NCBI GenBank assembly: GCA_016302505.1
Contig: JAEDNL010000039.1
Location: 1 to 12,301 of the forward strand
DNA length: 12,301 nucleotides
DNA from: Bacilli bacterium
GTDB lineage: Bacteria; Bacillota_I; Bacilli_A; RF39; UBA660
Direction: 5' to 3'
In this document: positions 1 through 6,938 of the stretch, piece by piece
Numbering within the stretch: the first letter of the stretch is position 1
Layout of the letters: every line of letters starts with the position of its first letter
Translations under genes and position numbers: made by a program
The notes under the pieces: model-generated
Told to the model about the DNA's origin: nothing
The model's input: the letters and a program-made list of their open reading frames with translations, nothing else
Database searches by the model: none

Positions 1-35
1 AGTAATTTAAAAGTTAATGAAAAATTATGATTTAG

Positions 36-77
36 GTATGCTTTATTTTGCGAAATGAGTAAGGCATGCCTTATCAT
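36..77 (+). promoter_or_regulatory. leader hairpin/palindrome upstream of the signal peptidase gene
   Basis: Positions 60-73 are a perfect 14-bp palindrome (TAAGGCATGCCTTA), flanked by ATGA (55-58) and TCAT (74-77). The right half can instead pair with GGTATGC at 36-42, giving an imperfect hairpin with a TGCG loop. The two folds are mutually exclusive. It lies about 40 nt before the start codon. It could be a protein-binding site, a leader RNA element, or the terminator of a gene beyond the window edge, although no clean T-run follows. Confidence 0.35.
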
Positions 78-114
78 TATATTTATTAGAAAAATATTTA
101 AAAGAGGTGGTGTG

Positions 115-1248
115 ATGAAATCTAGCGAAAAAAAAGTTGCTATTATTGAAATAGTTACTTTAATTATAGTTCTTTTAGATATTTTTGTAACAAATAAAAT
201 AGGTTATTTAGGCCTATCTATACTTCTTATAAGTGCTTTTCTTATTTCAGTTGGACTTCTTGGTTATGAAAAAAATAGACAATTATTTACTAAAGATGTC
301 TTAATGACAATAATAATATATTGTATATTATATTATATAATCATTTATCTTTCTGGTGTATGGCTTGGCTTTTTAAGAAGCGGTTACAATTTGAAATTGA
401 TTGGTATTATTAAAAATATTACCCCTATAATAATAATTATAGTTGCTTGTGAATTTTTAAGATATGAATTGATTCAAAAAAGTCGAAACAATAAATATTT
501 AATAATATTAACTTGCTTATTATTTGTTTCTATTGATAGTATTTTAGTGAGTTACTTATATGATTTACATACTGCTTCTGGGCTAGTTAAAATGTTTTAT
601 ACAAGTACACTTCCATTACTATCTAAGAATATACTTCTAACATATATGGCACTTAAATTTGGCTATAAGCCTACAATAACTTATAGATTATTTATGGAGA
701 TACCTTCATTTATATTACCAATAGTTCCAGATATTGATATGTATGTTCAAACTGTACTTAATTTATTATTTCCTACTCTTATTATGTATAAACTATATAA
801 GGAATTCAAAAAGAAAAAGACAAATGAGAGTATTAGAAATAATAATAAGATTGAGAAAGTACTTTCTATTGGTTTTGCAATAATAATACTTCTTATGATT
901 TCTTTAACTAGTGGAATGTTTAAATACTATGCTCTTGCTATTGGTTCTGAGTCTATGGAACCTAAAATAAATAAAGGAGATATAGTAGTAGTAGAGAAAC
1001 TTAATGAAAAAGAAATAAAGAAATTAAAAGAAGGTGAAGTACTAGTTTATAAACATAATGATATGGTTATTGTACACCGTATCGTAAGAGTTAAAGAATA
1101 TAATGGGGCCATATATTTCAATACTAAGGGTGATAATAATGGTGAAGAAGATAGTTGGACTATTGATGAACAATTAGTAATTGGAAGAGCTATTTTTAAA
1201 ATTCCATATCTTGGAGTTCCGACAGTATGGTTAAATGAAAAGGTGTGA
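115..1248 (+). CDS. SipW/archaeal-type signal peptidase I with long polytopic N-terminus
   Basis: A membrane serine protease of family S26 that would remove signal peptides outside the membrane. The catalytic part is C-terminal (about residues 270-377): SESMEP with nucleophile Ser280, then VHRI with His321 where the usual bacterial enzyme has Lys, and KGDNN with Asp340. Ser/His/Asp marks the ER/archaeal/SipW subtype. It is preceded by a membrane segment at about 248-268. Residues 1-230 hold about six further hydrophobic segments, absent from the roughly 190-residue B. subtilis SipW. The start chosen is ATG 115, behind AAAGAGGTGG at 101-110; the in-frame ATG at 55 lacks an SD and adds 20 residues. 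It is followed 4 nt later by a DUF5305-like gene, so the two are probably co-transcribed. The function of the N-terminal domain and the substrates are unknown; SipW partners often include TasA/camelysin-like proteins, but none is visible here. Confidence 0.88.
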   Translation: MKSSEKKVAIIEIVTLIIVLLDIFVTNKIGYLGLSILLISAFLISVGLLGYEKNRQLFTKDVLMTIIIYCILYYIIIYLSGVWLGFLRSGYNLKLIGIIKNITPIIIIIVACEFLRYELIQKSRNNKYLIILTCLLFVSIDSILVSYLYDLHTASGLVKMFYTSTLPLLSKNILLTYMALKFGYKPTITYRLFMEIPSFILPIVPDIDMYVQTVLNLLFPTLIMYKLYKEFKKKKTNESIRNNNKIEKVLSIGFAIIILLMISLTSGMFKYYALAIGSESMEPKINKGDIVVVEKLNEKEIKKLKEGEVLVYKHNDMVIVHRIVRVKEYNGAIYFNTKGDNNGEEDSWTIDEQLVIGRAIFKIPYLGVPTVWLNEKV

Positions 1249-1252
1249 TAAA

Positions 1253-2530
1253 ATGAACAATTTACAAAATGAAAATGAATCACTGGACAATAATAATATT
1301 GAAGAAGTTAAGCCATTTACAATGAGAAAATGGTTTATATGTATGATGATACCTACTTTGGTTATGCTTGTTTTGACACTACTTGTACTAAAAGGTTCAA
1401 TGTACAGTGAAAAAGAATCTGTTGTTAATTATAATGAAACTGGAGATATTGATTATAAAGTATATCTGAAAAACAATTCATTCTATTCAGATGAATATTT
1501 AGGAAAAGATATGCAATATGTTGCTAGTTTGATTGATAAAATTAATATTAATTATAAGTTTGATATGAAATCAGATGCTAAACTTAATTATAATTACAAA
1601 TATAATATTAAAGCTGATTTATTAATAACTGATCCTAATGATAATAATAAAATTCTTTATAAAAAAACTAATGTATTAGTAGATGAAAAAACTAATAAAG
1701 CAACATTAAATAATTTTATGATTGGTGATTCAGTTAATATAAAATATGATGAATATAATTCTTATGTAAATTCATTTAAGAAAACTTATGCTTTATCAGT
1801 AAAAAGTAAACTTATAGTTACTATGGAAGTTACTACTGAAGCTAAAAGTAAAATATTAAAAGATGACTTTAATAAAGTTAATAAATTATCTTTAGCTATA
1901 CCACTTTCAGAACAAACAGTTGATATTGGTATTGATACTAGTACTATAAATAATGCCGGAACATTAGATAAAAATTATATATCTCAAATTAAAAAACCAG
2001 TAGTTTTAGTACTTGGTTTAATAGTAGGATTATTAAGTCTAGCATTACTTTATATAAGTTTGTATACTTTATTTAGCAGTAGATCTAAAATAGATGTTTA
2101 TAAAACTATTATTGATAAAATATTAAAAGAATATGATAGGGCTATAGTTACTTCTAAATCAATTGATTCAATTAAGGAAGAAGATCATAATGTTATTAAA
2201 GTAGAAAATATAGATGAGTTATTGGATGCTCATGATACTACTGGACAACCTATATTATATTCCGAATTAATACCAAATGAAGTTAGTTGTTTTATGATAT
2301 TAGATGATAAAATATTATATAAATTAATCATTAGAAGAAAACAACTTGAAAAAGAAGAAAGAAAAAGGATTAATGAAAGAAATGAATATATTAATTCTAT
2401 ATTAGAAAAATTCAATTGGGTTTCTGGTATTAAGAATATATTTAAAAAGAAAGATAATGCTATAGAAGAATCTAATGTAGATATTGAAAACAATAAAATA
2501 AGTGAAAATAAAGACAATATTGAAGAATAA
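1253..2530 (+). CDS. DUF5305-like membrane protein
   Basis: A 425-residue protein with two membrane segments (about 26-48 and 249-272), a large extracytoplasmic domain between them (about 50-245), and a cytoplasmic C-terminal tail. The outer domain opens with DYKVYLKNNSFY and continues LGKDMQYVASLID, and the tail has ILKEYDRAIV followed by a GQPILYSEL region. I recognise this overall pattern as DUF5305, a family of unknown function often found next to S26 signal peptidases in Archaea and Bacillota; this is from memory, not a search. The last 60 residues are charged and probably disordered. The start is ATG 1253, preceded by AAGGTG at 1240-1245; the in-frame ATG at 1235 lies inside the upstream gene. 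The 4-nt gap to the peptidase suggests translational coupling and a shared job in handling exported proteins. Confidence 0.8.
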   Translation: MNNLQNENESLDNNNIEEVKPFTMRKWFICMMIPTLVMLVLTLLVLKGSMYSEKESVVNYNETGDIDYKVYLKNNSFYSDEYLGKDMQYVASLIDKININYKFDMKSDAKLNYNYKYNIKADLLITDPNDNNKILYKKTNVLVDEKTNKATLNNFMIGDSVNIKYDEYNSYVNSFKKTYALSVKSKLIVTMEVTTEAKSKILKDDFNKVNKLSLAIPLSEQTVDIGIDTSTINNAGTLDKNYISQIKKPVVLVLGLIVGLLSLALLYISLYTLFSSRSKIDVYKTIIDKILKEYDRAIVTSKSIDSIKEEDHNVIKVENIDELLDAHDTTGQPILYSELIPNEVSCFMILDDKILYKLIIRRKQLEKEERKRINERNEYINSILEKFNWVSGIKNIFKKKDNAIEESNVDIENNKISENKDNIEE

Positions 2531-2580
2531 TTATATTAATAGTATAAATATATTAAAAACAATAAATCCTTGTTAAATCA

Positions 2581-2620
2581 ATTGAAAAAGAATTATTTAA
2601 TTATAATTCTTTTTCTTTTA
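2581..2620. terminator. bidirectional intrinsic terminator
   Basis: A perfect 13-bp stem (2584-2596 with 2603-2615) and a 6-nt loop, with A-runs on the left arm and T-runs on the right. It sits between two convergent genes (stops at 2530 and 2623) and can serve both strands. Confidence 0.8.
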
Positions 2621-2622
2621 TA

Positions 2623-3930
2623 TTAATACCACATATCAGTAAGTTTACCATCATTAATATAATATTTATCCATAAGTACTACATGAGGAAAAGATTTATA
2701 TAATGAGTTCTTCTTATATTTAGTAATTATTACACCAATTTCATCATACCATAATGCTTGTGCTACATAGAAGTAATCATTATCTATACCAACTATAATA
2801 CCAATGTGTCCACCAGCAGCATAACTATGAAGTAAATCTCCAACTCTAATACTTGAAAGAGTACTACTATTAATTCTTTTAACATCTCCATAATCTGTTA
2901 AATCTAAATAATCAGCAAATCCTGCTCCTACATCTTTAGGATCAAACCCTGCATTTAATAATACCCATGATACAAAGCCACTACAATCAAGTCCATTACT
3001 ATCATATCTTTTAACAGGCTTACTATATAAACTGCATCCCCATGTTTTAGGGCCAGTTTTACTACCAGTTATAGAATTATATTTACTTTCATTTAAATAA
3101 AGTCCTTTGTGATAATATCTTCCTTCACCATCTACATTATTAGTAGTTTGTCTTCCATTTTCATAAAAATAATTTATTCTATAAGGAAACTCTAATGTAA
3201 GAAATCTAGCAACACTAACGGCAGCTGCTCTAGTAGAAATACCAACCTCATTAACTCTATTTTCTAATATATCATCTAAAACCTTACTATCTTCAATACT
3301 ATATTGATTACAACCTAAATGTTTCTTTTTAAAATCAAATTCATTAGGCATTTTAACTATAAGATCACTTACTATAACTTCTATTTTATTTTTAGTACCA
3401 TTATATTTGGTAATAATTTCAGTATTACCAATACTATTGCTAATAATTTTACCATCATTAATGTCTATTAAAGATGAATTACTATATTTAAAATCTAGGT
3501 TATTTATGTTTCCAATTACTTTAACAGGTAATTCTTTAGTATCGTTTAATGCTATATATACTTTATCTGATAGTGTTTCTAAATATATAACATCATCTTT
3601 AGAATAAACAATTTTATTATTTTTCTTTAAAAATATATATTTACTATTATCGAATTTAGTATAGCATTTATTTTCAGAATCACTTTTTATCCATTCTTTA
3701 GAGTCTATACTAGGTACTTTATAATCATCACTAAATAGACATTCATAATTACCTCTTAATTCTATTTCTAAATTATTATTTTTATTTGTAATAGATAGAA
3801 TAGGGAATTTATTTATAATTAAATTATATAAATAATATGATATAAATACTATTAATATAAATAATATAAATTTTCCTAGTACTTTAAATTTATTTTTTAT
3901 TTTTTTCTTTCTATATCTTTTTTTTGCCAT
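2623..3930 (-). CDS. membrane-anchored NlpC/P60-family peptidase, paralogue B
   Basis: A probable cell-wall cysteine peptidase cutting peptide stems of peptidoglycan. Residues 1-18 are strongly basic, and a membrane segment at about 19-40 anchors it with the rest outside. A module with a cysteine pair (Cys64, Cys89) and a degenerate Ig-like/Big_2 region (about 125-190) follow. The C-terminal catalytic domain has LDCSGFVSW with Cys316 as nucleophile and GGHIGIIVG with His375. It ends in DGKLTDMWY. It is a clear paralogue of the protein encoded at 4445-5797, aligning over its full length, with conserved extra cysteines (207, 299). The start at 3930 is preceded by GGTTGGTG about 8 nt upstream. 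It lies behind the terminator at 3973-4006, so it probably has its own promoter in the 73-nt gap, where TATGAT (3958-3963) is a weak -10 candidate. Substrate specificity cannot be read from the sequence. Confidence 0.88.
   Translation of the reverse strand: MAKKRYRKKKIKNKFKVLGKFILFILIVFISYYLYNLIINKFPILSITNKNNNLEIELRGNYECLFSDDYKVPSIDSKEWIKSDSENKCYTKFDNSKYIFLKKNNKIVYSKDDVIYLETLSDKVYIALNDTKELPVKVIGNINNLDFKYSNSSLIDINDGKIISNSIGNTEIITKYNGTKNKIEVIVSDLIVKMPNEFDFKKKHLGCNQYSIEDSKVLDDILENRVNEVGISTRAAAVSVARFLTLEFPYRINYFYENGRQTTNNVDGEGRYYHKGLYLNESKYNSITGSKTGPKTWGCSLYSKPVKRYDSNGLDCSGFVSWVLLNAGFDPKDVGAGFADYLDLTDYGDVKRINSSTLSSIRVGDLLHSYAAGGHIGIIVGIDNDYFYVAQALWYDEIGVIITKYKKNSLYKSFPHVVLMDKYYINDGKLTDMWY
2941..2998. 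repeat. near-identical DNA block shared with 4775-4832
   Basis: A 58-nt stretch encoding the catalytic Cys motif of the NlpC/P60 paralogue; by eye it differs from 4775-4832 at only about three positions, whereas the N-terminal halves of the two genes have diverged strongly. Confidence 0.8.
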
Positions 3931-3972
3931 AATATTTCACCAACCTAATTTAATTTTATCATAATGTTTCCA

Positions 3973-4006
3973 TTAAAAAAAGATACCTATTATTATAAGT
4001 ATCTTA
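3973..4006 (-). terminator. intrinsic terminator overlapping the stop codon of the four-Cys protein gene
   Basis: On the minus strand AAGATAC (3999-4005) pairs with GTATCTT (3980-3986), followed by a run of seven T. The TAA stop (4004-4006) is part of the stem. It separates the upstream two-gene operon from the paralogue at 2623-3930. Confidence 0.8.
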
Positions 4007-4432
4007 GTTTACATTATCTATTTTACTATATATTCTATGATGATTATCTTTTACATAAACATCATTACATGGAAAATTAAATTCAATTTTACAATAAGGA
4101 TTAGTAAAAGTTTCCAATGTATTATTTGATATTTTCTTATTTTCTACTTCAATTTCTACATTATTATTTCTACTTATTTTAACTCTTTTAATTTTAAGTT
4201 CATAAACTGAAGTAGGTTTGCTTCCTGCATTTATAGTTAAATTACAAGTATTATCATTATTTTTATATTCTATACTTCTTTCAAAATAACCACCATTGGT
4301 TTTACATTCTATAATTTCATAAGTTTTCTTTTCTCTTAATATAAAATATAATGAGAAAACTACTATTAAAACTATTATAGTAATAACTATTGCTTTAATA
4401 TTATCTTCAATAAATTCTTCTAAAAAATACAT
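4004..4432 (-). CDS. small bitopic membrane protein with four extracytoplasmic cysteines
   Basis: I do not recognise this 142-residue protein. It has a short acidic N-terminus, one membrane segment (about 13-32), and a roughly 110-residue domain predicted outside the cell with four cysteines (43, 63, 114, 122) that could form two disulfides; the strand-rich, Asn/Lys-rich sequence suggests a small beta domain. The start chosen is ATG 4432. A GTG at 4441 would add three residues but abuts the AGGAA sequence, leaving no SD spacing. The gene begins 12 nt after the stop of the NlpC/P60 gene at 4445-5797 with no terminator between, so they form an operon, and it ends in a strong terminator. The neighbours also carry cysteine pairs in their outer parts, so a role alongside the peptidases in the envelope is plausible but unproven. 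Confidence 0.8.
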   Translation of the reverse strand: MYFLEEFIEDNIKAIVITIIVLIVVFSLYFILREKKTYEIIECKTNGGYFERSIEYKNNDNTCNLTINAGSKPTSVYELKIKRVKISRNNNVEIEVENKKISNNTLETFTNPYCKIEFNFPCNDVYVKDNHHRIYSKIDNVN

Positions 4433-4444
4433 ACTTCTCACTTC

Positions 4445-5797
4445 CTAATACCATAATTTTGTTAATTTTCCATCTTCTTTATAATAACTATCCATAAACA
4501 TTACGTAATAATATCTATTAAATATAGTTTTCTTTGAATATTTATATATTCCAACACTTACATTTGGAGATGTCCATAGACTTTCTGCTACATAATAGTA
4601 GTTATCATCTTCTCCAGCAATCATTGCTATATGGCCACCATTAACTCCACCTGAGCTTAATAAATCTCCAACTTTTACTTTACCTGATTTTACAATATCA
4701 TAATTAAAATTAGTTCTTTTTCCATAGTCAGTTAAATCTAAGTGAGGAGCAAGACCAGCTCCGATATCTCCAACATCAAACCCTGCATTTAATAATACCC
4801 ATGATATAAATCCACTACAATCAAGTCCATTAGGCCTATTACCATGAGATGGATTACTATATAAACTGCATCCCCATGTTTTAGGACCATGAGCGGTTTT
4901 CTTTATATTTTTAAATCTACTACTATGTAAGTATAACCCTTTATTATAATATCTTCCTTCTCCTTGAACACCATTAGTAGAACCTCTTCCGTTTTCAGAA
5001 AAATATCTAATTTTATATGGAAACTCTAATGCTAAGAATCTAGCACTTTCAACAGCACCTGCTCGTGTTTTATATCCAACAGTATTAATTCTATCCGCTA
5101 GTATTTCATCTAATAAATCATTATCTTTTTCAGAATATTTACCACATGGAAGATATGGTTTTTTATTACTAAATTCTTTTGGTTTTTTAACTATTAAATC
5201 AGTTACAATTACATCAAAAAATACTTCTTTATTCATGACTTTAGCAGTTATTTTAGTTTCTCCTTTAGAGATACCTTCAATTTTACCATTTTCATCTACA
5301 TTTGCTATTTTATTATTATTACTAGTCCATATAACTTTTGAGTTAATATTACCAACATAATCAATTGTTAGAGTAGGGGTGTAGGTATCACTTAATGCCA
5401 AATAAATTTTATTCTTATTTATCTGTAATTTAGTAATGTTTCCTAGTTTATCAGAACCATCTACAAATGTTATTTTATTATCGGAAGACATTAAATAAGC
5501 TTTATATGTCTTTTTATTTATTTCAAAAGAACATTGATTATTTTTGGATAAAATCCATGAATTATCTGTAATTTTTGGCACTTCATCATTATCTTTTATT
5601 GTGCAGTAAACTTTATTATTTAATTGTTGTTCATTGGTATTAAAAGAAATTATCATTTTGTTATCTTTAATCGTAGCTTTTATTAGAGTAGGCTCAGCTG
5701 CTTCATAAAACCTAAAATAAGTTACTCTTACTAACAAGAGTAAATCAATAACCATAATAAATAAAATAAAAAACAATTTTAATATTTTTGTCTTCAT
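4445..5797 (-). CDS. membrane-anchored NlpC/P60-family peptidase with Big_2 domain, paralogue A
   Basis: A probable peptidoglycan peptidase of 450 residues. An N-terminal hydrophobic segment (about 7-24) acts as an anchor or signal. A module with paired cysteines (Cys65, Cys89) follows, then a good Big_2 bacterial Ig-like domain (about 127-203, including VIWTSNNNKIANVDENGKI). A linker with Cys218 leads to the catalytic region: GEGRYYNKGLYL, KTWGCSLYS (Cys310), LDCSGFISW with nucleophile Cys327, and NGGHIAMIAG with His389. The start is ATG 5797 with AGGTA about 7 nt upstream, and a promoter TTGAAT-17-TATAAT lies just ahead. The four-Cys gene follows after 12 nt. The full-length paralogue at 2623-3930 shows a local duplication. 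Exact cleavage site and physiological role (growth, separation, remodelling) are not determinable. Confidence 0.9.
   Translation of the reverse strand: MKTKILKLFFILFIMVIDLLLLVRVTYFRFYEAAEPTLIKATIKDNKMIISFNTNEQQLNNKVYCTIKDNDEVPKITDNSWILSKNNQCSFEINKKTYKAYLMSSDNKITFVDGSDKLGNITKLQINKNKIYLALSDTYTPTLTIDYVGNINSKVIWTSNNNKIANVDENGKIEGISKGETKITAKVMNKEVFFDVIVTDLIVKKPKEFSNKKPYLPCGKYSEKDNDLLDEILADRINTVGYKTRAGAVESARFLALEFPYKIRYFSENGRGSTNGVQGEGRYYNKGLYLHSSRFKNIKKTAHGPKTWGCSLYSNPSHGNRPNGLDCSGFISWVLLNAGFDVGDIGAGLAPHLDLTDYGKRTNFNYDIVKSGKVKVGDLLSSGGVNGGHIAMIAGEDDNYYYVAESLWTSPNVSVGIYKYSKKTIFNRYYYVMFMDSYYKEDGKLTKLWY
4775..4832. repeat. near-identical DNA block shared with 2941-2998
   Basis: The partner of the block at 2941-2998, covering the catalytic Cys segment. 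A second short match (ACTGCATCCCCATGTTTTAG) occurs at 3031-3050 and around 4866-4885 in the KTWGCSLYS coding region. Confidence 0.8.
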
Positions 5798-5815
5798 ATT
5801 GTTACCTACTATACA

Positions 5816-5844
5816 ATTATAACAAATAAAAAAAAGATATTCAA
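5816..5844 (-). promoter_or_regulatory. promoter of the NlpC/P60 operon
   Basis: On the minus strand TTGAAT (5839-5844) and TATAAT (5816-5821) are separated by 17 bp. The -35 lies inside the terminator stem of the upstream 38-residue peptide gene. The predicted start is near 5809, giving a short leader. Confidence 0.6.
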
Positions 5845-5862
5845 TTATTTATGAATATCTTT
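5824..5862 (-). terminator. intrinsic terminator of the small Arg/Ser peptide gene
   Basis: A 10-bp stem (5833-5842 with 5853-5862), a 10-nt loop, and on the minus strand a run of nine T. It starts 7 nt after the TAA of the 38-codon gene. Confidence 0.8.
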
Positions 5863-5868
5863 CTTTAA

Positions 5869-5985
5869 TTAACGACTTCTTGAATTTGAAGTAGATCTTG
5901 ATCTAGAATTACTTCTAGCATTACTTTTAGCTTTGCATGAAGTCTTTCTTGCATTACTTCTTGCATTATTTCTTGCATTTGCCAT
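5869..5985 (-). CDS. 38-residue Arg/Ser/Asn-rich basic peptide
   Basis: A short gene reading MANARNNARSNARKTSCK and onward to a C-terminus rich in Ser-Arg. Composition by count: 10 Ser, 8 Arg, 7 Asn, 6 Ala, 3 Lys, 2 Thr, 1 Cys, and no acidic, aromatic or large aliphatic residue apart from the initiator Met, so net charge is about +11 and it should be disordered. The N-terminal half repeats an N-A-R-x tetrapeptide encoded by near-identical 12-nt units; the C-terminal half becomes S-R/S-N repeats. Support for translation is a strong SD (AGGTGGTGA) 6 nt before ATG and a dedicated terminator right after the stop. It could bind nucleic acid, polyphosphate or anionic polymers. It resembles no family I can name with confidence; a spore-coat or SASP-like role was considered but no motif supports it. 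Confidence 0.75.
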   Translation of the reverse strand: MANARNNARSNARKTSCKAKSNARSNSRSRSTSNSRSR

Positions 5986-6042
5986 TATAATCACCACCTA
6001 ATATTATTATGTATGAATAGGGTAGTATAATGTATTAAAAAT

Positions 6043-6083
6043 TTGGAAATTATTGGTCTAAAAAATTATAGTAGTAATACAAT
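6043..6083 (+). promoter_or_regulatory. possible promoter(s) of the ZIP transporter gene
   Basis: TTGGAA (6043-6048) with TATAGT (6067-6072) at 18 bp, or TTGGTC (6053-6058) with TACAAT (6078-6083) at 19 bp. Either would start transcription within about 10 nt of ATG 6089 or at it. The 103-nt divergent gap (5986-6088) shows no other structure I can support. Confidence 0.35.
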
Positions 6084-6088
6084 ATATT

Positions 6089-6826
6089 ATGAAAATACCA
6101 TTGTTATTGTCATTAATTGCTGGAGTTTCTACTGTTATTGGTGGTGTATTAATATTTTTTAAATATAAAAAAATAAATAATTTAATAGTAGTATCTCTTT
6201 CATTTTCATTAACTATTATGACATTAATATCTATATTTGATTTAATGCCATCTTCAGCATTAACTATTATTAAATATTATAAAATTTGGTATGGAGTAAT
6301 ATTAGTATTTTTAACTTTCTTATTAGGTTATTTAAGTATAGATAAAATAAACAAACAAATTAAAACTAAAAATAACTCAACCTTATATAAAATAGGGGTA
6401 CTTAGTATGATTTCATTAATACTTCATAATTTTCCAGAAGGTATAGCTGTATTTATGGGAGCTTATACTGATATTAATCTTGGTATTAAATTATGCTTAG
6501 CAATAATGTTTCATAATATTCCAGAAGGTATAGCTATATCTATCCCACTTTATTATAGTGGAGTAGGTAGAGGTAAAACTTTTTTATATACCCTACTTTC
6601 TGGTCTTTCTGAGCCAATAGGAGCATTACTTGCATTCTTATTATTAAGAAACTTTATAAATGAAATAATGTTAGCATTTATATTAATCTTTGTAGCAGGT
6701 TTAATGATAAGTTTATCACTTAATGATATATTAAAAGAAGTGAAAGCTTATAACAATAATAAATATATGTTAATAGGAATTATTATTGCTTCAATATTAT
6801 TTATTATAACAATGAAAATTATATGA
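6089..6826 (+). CDS. ZIP-family divalent metal transporter (ZupT-like)
   Basis: A polytopic transporter importing Zn2+ or other divalent metals (Fe, Mn) into the cytoplasm. The sequence of 245 residues is almost all hydrophobic, fitting eight membrane helices. The family signatures are LHNFPEGIAV (His113, Asn114, Glu117) and FHNIPEGIAI (His142, Asn143, Glu146) in helices 4 and 5, which form the metal site, followed by SEPIGALLAF (Glu175). The N-terminus MKIPLLLSLIAGVSTVIGG matches the usual ZupT start, so ATG 6089 is right even though there is no SD upstream; a leaderless or very short leader transcript is possible. The usual His-rich loop between helices 3 and 4 is short and lacks His. It is divergent from the 38-residue peptide gene and ends in a TGA stop. 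Metal specificity is not readable from the motifs alone. Confidence 0.93.
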   Translation: MKIPLLLSLIAGVSTVIGGVLIFFKYKKINNLIVVSLSFSLTIMTLISIFDLMPSSALTIIKYYKIWYGVILVFLTFLLGYLSIDKINKQIKTKNNSTLYKIGVLSMISLILHNFPEGIAVFMGAYTDINLGIKLCLAIMFHNIPEGIAISIPLYYSGVGRGKTFLYTLLSGLSEPIGALLAFLLLRNFINEIMLAFILIFVAGLMISLSLNDILKEVKAYNNNKYMLIGIIIASILFIITMKII

Positions 6827-6834
6827 GAATTTGT

Positions 6835-6938
6835 ATGACAATTTTAGATGGATAAAACTATAATACATCAAACAGTGAAAAGGAATATTTGTCAATAATT
6901 GATAAATAAAAGAGAATTCCAAAAGGAATTCTTTTTTT
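6835..6938 (+). ncRNA. possible short transcription unit downstream of the ZIP gene
   Basis: ATGACA (6835-6840) and a consensus TATAAT (6859-6864), 18 bp apart, would start a transcript near 6871 that ends at the terminator hairpin 6911-6938. The roughly 65-nt product has no supported ORF. It may equally be the 3' UTR of the ZIP gene with a chance promoter-like sequence. The rest of 6827-7027 is AT-rich with nothing further seen. Confidence 0.2.
6911..6938 (+). terminator. intrinsic terminator after the ZIP gene (possibly bidirectional)
   Basis: GAATTCC (6914-6920) pairs with GGAATTC (6925-6931) around an AAAA loop, extended by A-T pairs and followed by a T-run to 6938. On the minus strand TCTTTTATTT follows the same stem, so it could also end the HTH gene, which has no other terminator nearby. 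Confidence 0.85.

Noticed and set aside
1047..1283. 78-codon open frame on the minus strand
   Set aside because: Antisense to the end of the signal peptidase gene with no SD; the + frame has catalytic motifs.
2230..2517. 95-codon open frame on the minus strand
   Set aside because: Antisense shadow of the DUF5305-like gene's AT-rich charged tail; no SD and no recognisable protein features.
3407..3607. 66-codon open frame on the plus strand inside the NlpC/P60 gene
   Set aside because: Hydrophobic-looking translation is a by-product of antisense AT-rich codons; no expression signals.
5869..5985. The short N-A-R-x repeat as a CRISPR-like or non-coding tandem repeat
   Set aside because: Units are 12 nt, in frame, degenerate at third positions and framed by SD and stop, which fits coding sequence.
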